64,000 bases of DNA from Candidatus Dechloromonas phosphorivorans (GTDB lineage Bacteria > Pseudomonadota > Gammaproteobacteria > Burkholderiales > Rhodocyclaceae): assembly GCA_016721185.1 (NCBI GenBank), contig JADKIP010000013.1:152001-216000 (forward strand), read 5' to 3'. The notes beneath the pieces were generated by a model, which searched no databases, was not told the DNA's origin, and was given only the letters and a program-made list of their open reading frames with translations. The position numbers and the translations under genes are program-made. Shown in pieces: positions 6,649-15,693 of this stretch; within the stretch, counting starts at the first letter, position 1, and every line of letters starts with the position of its first letter.

Positions 6649-9222
6649 TCAGGCAGTTTCAGCGATTCGCTGGGCGATGTGGGCTAGCGACTCTTCGACC
6701 TGATCGATCAGAATCAGGCAGAGGTCGCCCGGTTGCAAACGGCTCAGTGCCGCATCGATCGCAATGAATTCACCATCAATCGCATCAATCCGTTTGGTCC
6801 GGCTGGCATTGACCAAACCTTCGCGAAGCAGGGCGATCACTTCACCATCGGCACGGCCACGCTGGCAGGCATCCTGATACAAAATCACCTCATCAAAAGC
6901 ATCGCCGAGGATTTCGGTTTGCTGGCGGATATCGTCATCGCGCCGGTCGCCGGCCCCGCTGATCACCACCAAGCGACGCACCGCCGGCATGTTCTCGATG
7001 CCTTTGACCAGCGCCTCGATGGCATCCGGGTTGTGGCCGTAGTCGGCAATCAGCGTTGCACCCTTGTAATCGAACACGTTGAAGCGACCCGGGGCGGTTT
7101 GCGCGTCGTTGATAAAGCCGGCCAAGGCTTGCTCAGCGATCTCCCAGTCAATACCCAGCGCCCAGGCTGTTGCAATGGCGGCCATGGCGTTTTCGACCTG
7201 GAAGCCGATCGTGCCATTCCGTGTCAGCGGAATGTTGGCGAGCGGGATTTGATGTTTCTTGCGGCCTTCGCCGCAGATGATGGCGTCGCGCTCGACATAA
7301 ACAACGCGCTTGCCTTGGGCGCGATGCGTGGCGAGAACCGGATTGGTCCGATCCTGGGCAAAGAAAATCACCGAGCCGTGGCAATGATGAGCCATGGCGG
7401 CAACCACCGGGTCGGCTGCATTTAGTATGGCCGTACCCGTGGGCGCAACGTTCTCGACGATGACGCGTTTTACGACCGCCAGCTCGTCGACCGTAGTAAT
7501 GAAGTTGAGGCCGAGGTGATCGCCGATGCCGATATTGGTAATCACTGCCACGTCGCAGCGATCAAAGCCGAGGCCTTCCCGCAGCACGCCGCCCCGCGCG
7601 GTTTCAAACACCGCGGCATCGACGTCAGGGTGGAGCAATACATTACGCGCACTGCGCGGGCCGCTACAGTCACCGTCGTCGGTCCGCTTCCCTTGAATAT
7701 AGACGCCATCGGTACTGGTCATGCCGACCCGCTGGCCGTTACTTTCAAAAATGCGGCCGATCAGGCGGCTGGTGGTTGTCTTGCCGTTGGTGCCGGCGAT
7801 GGCAACGACTGGAATGCGGGCATTGTCACCATCCGGGAACATCATATTGACGATGGCTTCACCGACGGCACGGCCTTTGCCGAACGAGGGGGCGAGGTGC
7901 ATGCGCAGGCCGGGGGCGGCATTGACTTCAACAATGCCACCGCCCTGATCTTCGAGCGGCTTGAGCATGGTGTCGCAGACGACATCAATGCCGCAGATAT
8001 CAAGGCCGACCGTTTGCGCGGCAGCCACGGCGCAGGCGGCGAGTTCGGGGTGCACGTCATCCGTCACATCGGAAGCGGTGCCGCCGGTGGAAAGGTTGGC
8101 ATTGTTGCGCAGCACGACGCGGGTGCCGCGCGGCGGGATGGTGTCGGCGTTGTAGCCTTGCTCGGCCAGGCGGGCGAGGGCAATCTCGTCAAAACGGATT
8201 TTGGTCAGCGAGGTCGCGTGGCCATCCGAGCGGCGTGGGTCGCTATTGACGATGCCGACCAGTTCGCGAACGGTGTGGGTGCCATCGCCAATCACCAGCG
8301 GCGGGTCGCGGCGGGCGGCGGCAATCAGCTTGTCACCGATGACCAGCAGGCGGTAGTCGTGGCCGGGCAGATATTTTTCGACCAGGATATCGTCGCGGTA
8401 GTCGACAGCAACGCGATAGGCGTGGCGGACTTGCTCCTCAGTGGTCAGGTTGACCGAAATACCCTTGCCCTGATTGCCATCGCGCGGTTTGACAACAACC
8501 GGCAGGCCGACTTCCTGTGCCGCAGCCCAGGCGTCGTCTTCATCTTCCACTGGACGACCCAGCGGCACGGCAACGCCAGCAGCGTGGAGCAGGGTTTTGG
8601 TCAGTTCCTTGTCTTGCGCAATGGATTCGCCAATGGCGCTGGTGAAACTGGTTTCAGCCGCCTGAATGCGCTGTTGCTTGCTACCCCAGCCAAACTGGAC
8701 AAGGCTGCCTTGCGTCAGGCGGCGATAGGGGATGCCGCGGGCCACTGCTGCTGCCACGATGGCACCGGTCGAGGGGCCGAGGCGGATATCTTCATCCAGC
8801 TCGCGCAAGACCTTGAGCACCCGGTCGAGATCGAAGGGGGTGTTGTTGAGTGCCGCAAGGCAAAGTTGTTCGGCGAGATCGAAAGCCAATCGGCCAACGT
8901 CCTCTTCGGTGTATTCGACCACCACTTGATAGACGCCCGGTTCAAGCGTTTGGGCGCTACGACTGAAGGTGACTGGACAGCCGGCTTGGGCTTGCAGGCC
9001 AAGCGCGGCGAATTCCAGGGCGTGCGCCATCGAAACGGTATCGAGATGGTCGGCCGGAATCAGGTCGCCCAGCGCCGGGAAGCGCTCGCGTAAACGGGCT
9101 TCAAAATCGGGCAGGTCGGCAATGGCCATTTCGCCACCTTCGCAGGTGACGATGGCTTGAATCGCGGTGTGCCGGCTCCACAGGTTGGGGCCGCGCAAGG
9201 CACGAATGCGGGAGACTTCCAT
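6649..9222 (-). CDS. cphA: Cyanophycin synthetase CphA
   Basis: ATP-dependent, non-ribosomal synthesis of multi-L-arginyl-poly-L-aspartate, a nitrogen and carbon storage polymer kept as cytoplasmic granules. The 857 residues carry the full domain order: N-terminal domain (about 1-160), ATP-grasp domain (about 220-470, with VVKPRDGNQGKGISV), and a Mur-ligase-like domain with P-loop GTNGKTTT near residue 475 and the late motif IADYGHNPDA. Length is normal for CphA. It is the last gene of a four-gene - strand locus, 24 bases behind the shorter paralogue. Confidence 0.96.
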   Translation of the reverse strand: MEVSRIRALRGPNLWSRHTAIQAIVTCEGGEMAIADLPDFEARLRERFPALGDLIPADHLDTVSMAHALEFAALGLQAQAGCPVTFSRSAQTLEPGVYQVVVEYTEEDVGRLAFDLAEQLCLAALNNTPFDLDRVLKVLRELDEDIRLGPSTGAIVAAAVARGIPYRRLTQGSLVQFGWGSKQQRIQAAETSFTSAIGESIAQDKELTKTLLHAAGVAVPLGRPVEDEDDAWAAAQEVGLPVVVKPRDGNQGKGISVNLTTEEQVRHAYRVAVDYRDDILVEKYLPGHDYRLLVIGDKLIAAARRDPPLVIGDGTHTVRELVGIVNSDPRRSDGHATSLTKIRFDEIALARLAEQGYNADTIPPRGTRVVLRNNANLSTGGTASDVTDDVHPELAACAVAAAQTVGLDICGIDVVCDTMLKPLEDQGGGIVEVNAAPGLRMHLAPSFGKGRAVGEAIVNMMFPDGDNARIPVVAIAGTNGKTTTSRLIGRIFESNGQRVGMTSTDGVYIQGKRTDDGDCSGPRSARNVLLHPDVDAAVFETARGGVLREGLGFDRCDVAVITNIGIGDHLGLNFITTVDELAVVKRVIVENVAPTGTAILNAADPVVAAMAHHCHGSVIFFAQDRTNPVLATHRAQGKRVVYVERDAIICGEGRKKHQIPLANIPLTRNGTIGFQVENAMAAIATAWALGIDWEIAEQALAGFINDAQTAPGRFNVFDYKGATLIADYGHNPDAIEALVKGIENMPAVRRLVVISGAGDRRDDDIRQQTEILGDAFDEVILYQDACQRGRADGEVIALLREGLVNASRTKRIDAIDGEFIAIDAALSRLQPGDLCLILIDQVEESLAHIAQRIAETA

Positions 9223-9246
9223 GAAGGATCTTCCTTGTTTTACTTG

Positions 9247-11502
9247 TTAATTCCGGACTGCCGCCGGCTTTTTGGCCGGTAGCGACTTTCTGGCGCGCTG
9301 CGGCAGCAGGGCGACAGGGTCGGGCAGTTCGAGGCCGAAGGTCTTGACCCCGGTGGCGATGACTTCCTGGCTCAAATCCATTGCCCAGCCGGCAGCAATG
9401 GCTGCCAGGACATTGGCGATGGTGGCTGGATCTTTTTGTTTGCCAATGACCGGGACGTCGCCGAGTCGGCACAGACGAATTTCTTCCGTACCGGTGCCCA
9501 GGGTAATGCGCCCTTCACTGACATACACCCCGCGCTTGCCAGCTGCCAGGTGCTCAGCCAAGGCTGGGCAGGCAGGATCGGCGGCGTAGAAAATGACCTC
9601 GCCATCACAGAGTTCGGCAAATTCGGCGACCAGCGAATCACCGGCATTGAGGACCGCATGGCCGCTGGAGAGTACGACATCAACCTGGGTCCGGTAGATC
9701 GAACGATGCGTTGTGTAGTACTCGCCGCCGGTGGGCTGAACGTCCCAGCGCGACAGGTCTTCGTCTTCGGCAACGATGTTGGTGACGACACCCACCGAGC
9801 AGCGGTCATAGGGCAGGCCTTCGCCCAGAATGACGCGGGCGCCATTCTCGACCACCGCTGCTTCGACGGCGCGGTTGAGCAGCAGGCGGCGACCACCGGC
9901 CCAGTTGGCCGCATCGGTTTTCTGAACCTGGCGGCGGCCGAGGAAAATGCCGTCGCTGCAAGCCAGGCCGGCATGCTGGCCGGACATGTAAATCAGGTGA
10001 GCGATCAATTTGGCGACCGCCGTCTTGCCATGCGTACCGGTGACGCCAACCAGCGGCACGCGGCCACGCAAGCCCTCGGCAAAGAGGTTGTTGACGATGG
10101 CCTGGCCGACCGGGCGCGCCTTGCCAATGCCCGGTTTAATGTGCATCAGCAGGCTGGGGCCGGCGTTGACTTCAACGATGGCGCCGCCTTGCTCGGATAA
10201 GGGTTTGGAAATATCGAGACAGACCAAATCAATGCCGGCGATGTCGAGGCCGACGATGCGGGCTGCCAGTGAAGCGAGTTCGGCGGTGTCCGGGTGGACT
10301 TCGTCGGTGCAGTCAAAGGCGTGATTGGCGTTGCGCTGGATCAGGACTTCACGGCCAGCGGCAGGTACGTCATCGGGGCTCAGCTTTTGCCGCTCAAGTT
10401 CCATGCGGGCGGCGGCATCGATGCGGATGATCGACAGCGGATGCTGTTCGGTCGAACCCCGGCGCGGGTCGATATTGATCTGGCTGTCGATCAGTTCGAG
10501 GACAGTCGATTTACCCTCGCCGGTCACGGTGATCATGTCGCTGCGGTTGGCGGCGATCAGTTTGCCGCCGATCACCAGCAGGCGATGTTCTGCGCCACGG
10601 ATCGAACGTTCGACCAGAACGCCGGAACCTTCATTGACGGCGATGGAATAGGCCTTGGCGACTTCTTCCTTGGTGTTCAGGTCGATGAAAACGCCACGCC
10701 CGTGGTTGCCATCGGTGGGCTTGACGCAGACCGGCAGGCCGATGTCTTCGGCGGCATCCCAGGCGTCATCCGGGCTGGCGACTTCGCGCCCCTCGGGAAT
10801 CGGCACACCGCAGGAAGACAGCAAGGTTTTGGTCAGATCCTTGTCGCGCGAGATGGTCTCGGCAATGGCGCTGGTCTGGTCGGTTTCGGCGGTCCAGATA
10901 CGGCGCATCGCGGCACCGTAGCCGAGTTGCACCAGGTTGCCGTCGTCGAGCAAACGAATGGCCGGGATGCCGCGTGCTTCGGCGGCATTGACGATGGCAG
11001 CGGTGGAGGGGCCGAGATACTTGCGGTCAACCCGGCGACGCATGGTTTTTGTCGCATCGGCGAGGTCGAAAGGCTGGTCCTCGACGGCGGCCAGAATCAG
11101 TTCGATGCCGAGTTCCAGCGCAGTCTTCGTGATGTCGTCCTGCCAGTTGCTGATCACCAGCTTGTAGACGCCACGCGTCGTTGTTTCTCGGGTTCGGCCG
11201 AAGCCGTCGGGCAAGCCGCCCAGCGTCATCAGCTCCAGCGCAACGTGTTCCAGCACATGGCCGATCCAGGTGCCTTCCTGCAGTCGGCGCAGAAAGCCGC
11301 CGTGCTCGTTGTAGCTGCAGCGGTGCTCGACCAGCGACGGTAACCAGGCGGTTAGGCGCTCGGTAAAGCCGGGGAGTTTGTTGGTGGGAAAGTCCTCGAA
11401 TTCGCCAATGTCGATCCAGGCTTCAATGGAGGGCGGGTAGGTCCAGATGCTTGGACCGCGCAGGGAAATGATATCCCTAATGATGATGTCTTTTTTATTC
11501 AT
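9247..11502 (-). CDS. Short cyanophycin synthetase paralogue (CphA'/CphA2-like)
   Basis: Second cyanophycin synthetase-like enzyme, 751 residues. It has the N-terminal domain, an ATP-grasp domain (VCVKPTDGNHGRGVFI) and a Mur-ligase-like central domain with P-loop GTHGKT near residue 490. It ends shortly after that domain in a basic tail (RARKSLPAKKPAAVRN). The C-terminal Mur-ligase domain of the neighbour, with its YGHNPDA motif, is absent. In cyanobacteria, CphA2 enzymes that lack this part polymerise beta-Asp-Arg dipeptides; whether this one does is inference. Paired cphA'-cphA genes are known in other betaproteobacteria. The start ATG is followed by a Lys-rich N-terminus; 150 bases without a gene lie upstream. 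Confidence 0.88.
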   Translation of the reverse strand: MNKKDIIIRDIISLRGPSIWTYPPSIEAWIDIGEFEDFPTNKLPGFTERLTAWLPSLVEHRCSYNEHGGFLRRLQEGTWIGHVLEHVALELMTLGGLPDGFGRTRETTTRGVYKLVISNWQDDITKTALELGIELILAAVEDQPFDLADATKTMRRRVDRKYLGPSTAAIVNAAEARGIPAIRLLDDGNLVQLGYGAAMRRIWTAETDQTSAIAETISRDKDLTKTLLSSCGVPIPEGREVASPDDAWDAAEDIGLPVCVKPTDGNHGRGVFIDLNTKEEVAKAYSIAVNEGSGVLVERSIRGAEHRLLVIGGKLIAANRSDMITVTGEGKSTVLELIDSQINIDPRRGSTEQHPLSIIRIDAAARMELERQKLSPDDVPAAGREVLIQRNANHAFDCTDEVHPDTAELASLAARIVGLDIAGIDLVCLDISKPLSEQGGAIVEVNAGPSLLMHIKPGIGKARPVGQAIVNNLFAEGLRGRVPLVGVTGTHGKTAVAKLIAHLIYMSGQHAGLACSDGIFLGRRQVQKTDAANWAGGRRLLLNRAVEAAVVENGARVILGEGLPYDRCSVGVVTNIVAEDEDLSRWDVQPTGGEYYTTHRSIYRTQVDVVLSSGHAVLNAGDSLVAEFAELCDGEVIFYAADPACPALAEHLAAGKRGVYVSEGRITLGTGTEEIRLCRLGDVPVIGKQKDPATIANVLAAIAAGWAMDLSQEVIATGVKTFGLELPDPVALLPQRARKSLPAKKPAAVRN

Positions 11503-11654
11503 GCTGGTATCGCCCGGCTCCGCTCCACGGTCTGAAATTGTTATAAGGGCAGTCAGATATTATTAACGCTTTCGGCGTGGGATGGACTACCCACGTCAAA
11601 AAAATCTCATGTTTTGTTACAGCGCGTTACCGGCCGAGTAAATCAGCAAGCTGA

Positions 11655-12131
11655 TCAGAGGAAACGGTCAAGCAGTTTGCGGCTGTTTGGATCAAGCTGG
11701 GTCAGATCGCGCACAAGGAATTCGATACCGTTGCTGTCGGCAATCAGCAGGCGCGTCTGCGACAGGCGGCGAATGTCTTCCTCGCCCTTCAGGGTCAGCT
11801 GAGTTGTTCCTCGGTTGGTAACGATCTGCCAGATACTGGGGCAAGCGAAGCTGGAAACCTCAGTGATCTTTTCGATCTCCGGGACAAACTCGCGGCTGGC
11901 CAGTTCTTCTTCGATCAGCTGGCCAATCGCCGGCGGCAGGTCGGCGGTACGCTCGACCCAGCCGACTTCGTGCCCTTCGTAATTGACCAGCGACAGCCCC
12001 TCATCGGGGGCTGCGATGGGGAAGGCGCGAACCGGCGTGACACCTTCGTGCCGCTCACCATTTTGGGTCGTTAAAACCAGTCGACCGTAGCTGTCGCGTT
12101 GTAATTCAAATTGGGTGTTTGACATGGGCAT
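11655..12131 (-). CDS. DUF1854 family protein, cyanophycin-associated
   Basis: Small cytoplasmic protein of about 158 residues that matches the DUF1854 style, with an N-terminal ELQRDSYGRLVL stretch and a C-terminal FLVRDLTQLDPNSRKLLDRFL. This family is commonly named after its association with cyanophycin loci; its biochemical role is unknown. Two starts, ATG 12131 and ATG 12125, lie just behind the stop of the ABC transporter gene (12133), so the two are an operon. It is followed by about 150 bases and then the cphA pair on the same strand. Confidence 0.85.
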   Translation of the reverse strand: MPMSNTQFELQRDSYGRLVLTTQNGERHEGVTPVRAFPIAAPDEGLSLVNYEGHEVGWVERTADLPPAIGQLIEEELASREFVPEIEKITEVSSFACPSIWQIVTNRGTTQLTLKGEEDIRRLSQTRLLIADSNGIEFLVRDLTQLDPNSRKLLDRFL

Positions 12132-12132
12132 C

Positions 12133-14427
12133 TCAGTCCGTGTGGGTTTTCGGGAGATTGGGCCCTCTGGGCTCACGCGGTTCGGTATCGACGTTACGTG
12201 CCTGAGCCTGATAGAGCTTGTAGTAATGCCCTTCGATCGCCATCAGTTGGTCGTGATTGCCGATTTCGACAATGCGGCCGCGATCCATGACGACCAGCCG
12301 ATCGGCTTTGCGTAGCGTCGATAGGCGGTGGGCGATGGCGATGGTGGTCCGGCCGCGCACCAGGTTGTCGAGTGCCTTCTGGATTTCCTTCTCGGTTTCG
12401 GTGTCGACCGCAGAAGTCGCTTCGTCGAGGATCAGGATGCGCGGGTCGATCAGCAAAGCGCGAGCGATCGAGATACGCTGGCGCTCGCCGCCGGAAAGGC
12501 CCTGGCCGCGTTCGCCGACCAGCGAGTCGTAACCGTGCGGCAGGCGCAGGATGAATTCGTGAGCATGGGCAGCACGGGCCGCCGCGATAATTTCCTGGCG
12601 CGTTGCCTTGGGTTTGCCGTAGGCGATGTTCTCGGCAATGGTGCCGAAAAACAGGAAAGGCTCCTGCAGCACGAGGCCGATGTGCTGGCGGAATTCAGCC
12701 ACCGGCACGGAGCGGACATCGACGCCGTCGATCAGCACCTGGCCTTCCGAAACGTCGTAAAAGCGGCAAATCAGATTGACCAGCGTGGACTTGCCGGAAC
12801 CGGAATGACCGACCAGACCGATCATTTCACCGGGCTGGATAACCAGATCGACATCGCGGGTGACCGAACGGGTGCCGTAGCGGAAGCTGGCTTTCTTCAA
12901 CTCAAGCTGGCCGGTGACTTTAGTCAGATGCACCGGGTTGGTCGGTTCGGGCACGCTGGAAACGTGGTCGAGAATGTCGAAGATGCGCTTGGTGCTGGAG
13001 GCGGCGCGCTGGGTGGCCGAGACGATGCGGCTCATTGAATCGAGACGGGCGTAGAAGCGGCTGATGTAGGCGAGGAAGGCGGTCAGCACGCCGACCGTCG
13101 AGTTGCCTTTTGAAATCTGCCAGATGCCGAAAATCCAGACAACGAGCAGGCCGATTTCGGTAAGCAGCGTGACCGTGGGGGTGAACAGCGACCAGGTTTT
13201 GTTCAGCTTGTCGTTCATCGCCAGGTTGTGTTCGTTGGCGGTGCGGAAGCGGTCGCCCTCGCGCTTTTCCTGGGCAAAGGCCTTGACGACGCGGATGCCG
13301 GGAATGGTGTCGGCCAGCACGTTGGTGACTTCGGCCCAGACGCGGTCGATTTTCTCGAAGCCGGTGCGCAGCTTTTCGCGAACAACGTGGATCAGCCAGC
13401 CAATGATCGGCAGCGGCAGCAGCGTGACCAGCGCCAGCCACGGGTTGATCGAGAACAGGATAACGGCGGTCATCACGATCATCAGCACGTCGGTGGCGAA
13501 ATTGAGCAGGTCGAGCGAGAGGAAAATGTTGATGCGGTCGGTTTCGTTGCCGATCCGCGCCATCAGATCGCCGGTGCGCTTGCCGCCGAAATATTCCAGC
13601 GACAGGCCCATCAGATGTTCGTAGGTGGTGGTGCGCAGGTCGCGCCCGATGCGTTCCGAAACCCGCGACAGAATATAGGTGCGAATCCAGCCCAGTCCCC
13701 AGGCGACGATGGCGGCACCGAGCAGGCCGCTCAGGTAGAACGAAACCAGTTCCCAGTCGATCGGCTGACCGTTCTGGAACGGGATCAGCACGTTGTCCAT
13801 CAGCGGCATGGTCAGGTAGGGCGGCACCAGCGTCGCGCCGGTGGACGCCAGAGTCAGCAGAAAGCCGGAGAGGAGTTGCCATTTGTAGGGGCGGGCAAAG
13901 CGGGCGAGGCGGAAAAGTGTCCAGGTTGATGGCGGCGCCGCGGTCTCGTGGCTGCAGATCGGGCATTCATCTTCACCGGGCGGCAGTGGCGCATTGCATT
14001 TTGGGCATAAATCTTCAGTTGACCGCAGCACTGCCTTGCCACTGACCAGACTGTCGCGATTGAGGTCGAATTCACTGATGACGCGCAAGGCGGCAAGGTT
14101 ACGACTCAGCGTGTAGCGCCAGATGGCCAGGCGGCCTTGCTGGTCGGTCAGTTCGAGCATGCCAACGCCGGCGTGATCAAAGTGGTTCAAGACTAGGCCA
14201 GCGCGCAGCGGCCATTGCTGCCAGCTTTTTTCACCGGGCGCTTTGGCGAGCAGGCGCTGATTGGTGACGATCACCACGCCATCGGTAAATTGCAGGCGCG
14301 TGTCGAGGTCGATTTCAACGTAGGCTTGCGGCTTTTCGTCGGTGGCCAGCTGGGGCTCAAATTCAGCAGCCCAGTGGCTGGGGAGCGCCAGTTCGTAGCT
14401 AGCGGTGTTGTTTTCGTTGGGGGTCAT
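12133..14427 (-). CDS. ABC transporter with N-terminal zinc ribbon, cyanophycin-associated
   Basis: Half-transporter of the exporter (ABCB/MsbA) type in which membrane and ATPase domains are fused. Before the membrane part it has an extra N-terminal region of about 170 residues ending in a zinc-ribbon-like CPKCNAPLPPGEDECPICS. The membrane domain follows, then the nucleotide-binding domain with Walker A GHSGSGKST, signature LSGGERQRISIARAL and Walker B ILILDEATSAVD. Start ATG 14427 is preferred over an upstream TTG. It heads the cyanophycin locus; homologues are annotated as cyanophycin metabolism-associated. Substrate is unknown. An exact copy of the dispersed 13-mer lies in the coding sequence at 14018-14030. 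Confidence 0.88.
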   Translation of the reverse strand: MTPNENNTASYELALPSHWAAEFEPQLATDEKPQAYVEIDLDTRLQFTDGVVIVTNQRLLAKAPGEKSWQQWPLRAGLVLNHFDHAGVGMLELTDQQGRLAIWRYTLSRNLAALRVISEFDLNRDSLVSGKAVLRSTEDLCPKCNAPLPPGEDECPICSHETAAPPSTWTLFRLARFARPYKWQLLSGFLLTLASTGATLVPPYLTMPLMDNVLIPFQNGQPIDWELVSFYLSGLLGAAIVAWGLGWIRTYILSRVSERIGRDLRTTTYEHLMGLSLEYFGGKRTGDLMARIGNETDRINIFLSLDLLNFATDVLMIVMTAVILFSINPWLALVTLLPLPIIGWLIHVVREKLRTGFEKIDRVWAEVTNVLADTIPGIRVVKAFAQEKREGDRFRTANEHNLAMNDKLNKTWSLFTPTVTLLTEIGLLVVWIFGIWQISKGNSTVGVLTAFLAYISRFYARLDSMSRIVSATQRAASSTKRIFDILDHVSSVPEPTNPVHLTKVTGQLELKKASFRYGTRSVTRDVDLVIQPGEMIGLVGHSGSGKSTLVNLICRFYDVSEGQVLIDGVDVRSVPVAEFRQHIGLVLQEPFLFFGTIAENIAYGKPKATRQEIIAAARAAHAHEFILRLPHGYDSLVGERGQGLSGGERQRISIARALLIDPRILILDEATSAVDTETEKEIQKALDNLVRGRTTIAIAHRLSTLRKADRLVVMDRGRIVEIGNHDQLMAIEGHYYKLYQAQARNVDTEPREPRGPNLPKTHTD
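14018..14030 (-). repeat. Dispersed 13-mer, exact copy
   Basis: TGCTGCGGTCAAC on the - strand inside the ABC transporter gene, read there in a different frame (giving VLRST) from most other copies. Confidence 0.8.
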
Positions 14428-14484
14428 TAAAGTAGTATATCGCAAGGGCTTATATGAAAGCCTAACGGTTCATTGCTGCGCTGG

Positions 14485-14498
14485 TTGACCCACGTCAA
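14485..14498. promoter_or_regulatory. NNR/Dnr-type box upstream of nirJ
   Basis: TTGACCCACGTCAA is a perfect TTGAC-N4-GTCAA dyad, the form bound by CRP/FNR-family nitric oxide regulators of the DNR/NNR group. It is centred about 62 bases upstream of the nirJ ATG. It suggests that nirJN forms a separate transcription unit controlled with the nirS block. Confidence 0.75.
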
Positions 14499-14553
14499 GG
14501 CGTGCCAAAGCCGCCTGCCGTTGAATACGCCGAAGCCAAAACCAAGGAAATCC

Positions 14554-15693
14554 ATGTTTCGCATCTCTCAGTACATGCAGGAAATCGCCGCCCCGACCGA
14601 GCTTGCTCCCAAGCGTAATCCACCGGCGCCGGTGGTGATCTGGAACCTGATTCGGCGATGTAACCTGACCTGCAAACATTGCTATTCGATTTCCGCTGAT
14701 ACCAACTTCCCCGGCGAGCTAAGCACCGAGCAGGTTTATACGGTGATGGATGACCTTAAGGATTTCCGCGTCCCGGTGCTGATTCTTTCTGGCGGTGAAC
14801 CGCTGTTGCGGCCGGATATTTTCGATATTGCCAAGCGCGCCAAGGCCAAGGGGTTTTACGTCGGTCTGTCGTCCAACGGCACCTTGATCGACGAAAAGAA
14901 TATCGATCAGATTGCCGAGTGCGATTTCAATTATGTGGGCGTCTCGCTGGATGGCATTCGCGAAACGCACGATAAATTCCGTCGCATGGATGGCGCTTTT
15001 GAAGCCTCGCTGAAAGGCATTCGCCTCTGCCGCGACCTTGGTTTGAAGATCGGCGTCCGTTTCACGATGACGCAGGACAACGCACACGACCTGCCGGAAC
15101 TGCTCAAGCTGGTCGAGGATGAAGGCATCGACCGCTTCTATTTCTCGCACCTGAACTATGCCGGGCGGGGCAACAAGAATCGCAAGGACGACGCGCAGCA
15201 TCAATTGACGCGCTGGGCGATGGATCTGCTGTTCGATACCTGCTGGGAATATCAGCAGCGCGGCCTGGAAAAGGAATTCACCACCGGCAACAACGATGCT
15301 GACGGCGTCTATTTCCTCTATTGGGTGCGCCGGCGCTTCCCTGATCAGGCAGCGCATATCGAGGCCAAGCTGCGCCAGTGGGGCGGCAATTCGTCGGGCG
15401 TCAATGTCGCCAATATCGACAATCTGGGCAACGTGCACCCGGACACCATGTGGTGGCACCACAACCTCGGCAACGTCAAGGATCGTCCGTTCTCGCAGAT
15501 CTGGCCGGATACGACCGACCCGCTGATGGCCGGCCTGAAGCAGTTTCCGCGCACGGTCAAAGGCCGTTGTGGCGAGTGCGCCTACTTCCAGATTTGTAAC
15601 GGCAATACCCGCGTCCGGGCGCAGCAAATGACCGGCGATGCCTGGGCGGAAGATCCGGGCTGTTACCTCTCCGACGAGGAAATTGGACTGTGA
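14554..15693 (+). CDS. nirJ: Heme d1 biosynthesis radical SAM protein NirJ
   Basis: Radical SAM enzyme that removes two propionate side chains of the didecarboxysiroheme intermediate during heme d1 synthesis. The radical SAM cluster motif CxxxCxxC is at Cys 36, 40 and 43 (RRCNLTCKHCYS). The C-terminal SPASM-type region has further cysteines in GRCGECAYFQICNGN and in the final DPGCYL. ATG 14554 with AAGGAAA upstream is preferred to earlier in-frame codons at 14473. The gene overlaps nirN by four bases. It is cut off from the first nir block by the cyanophycin locus. Confidence 0.95.
   Translation: MFRISQYMQEIAAPTELAPKRNPPAPVVIWNLIRRCNLTCKHCYSISADTNFPGELSTEQVYTVMDDLKDFRVPVLILSGGEPLLRPDIFDIAKRAKAKGFYVGLSSNGTLIDEKNIDQIAECDFNYVGVSLDGIRETHDKFRRMDGAFEASLKGIRLCRDLGLKIGVRFTMTQDNAHDLPELLKLVEDEGIDRFYFSHLNYAGRGNKNRKDDAQHQLTRWAMDLLFDTCWEYQQRGLEKEFTTGNNDADGVYFLYWVRRRFPDQAAHIEAKLRQWGGNSSGVNVANIDNLGNVHPDTMWWHHNLGNVKDRPFSQIWPDTTDPLMAGLKQFPRTVKGRCGECAYFQICNGNTRVRAQQMTGDAWAEDPGCYLSDEEIGL

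Noticed and set aside
7516..9093. A 525-codon + strand frame opposite cphA, and similar ones opposite the paralogue and the ABC transporter
   Set aside because: High G+C at third positions opens antisense frames. Their products are Gly/Asp/His-rich, without motifs.
11580..11600. A second NNR-type box upstream of the cphA pair
   Set aside because: Only the half CCACGTCAA matches; the other half is missing, so it does not form the dyad seen before nirJ.
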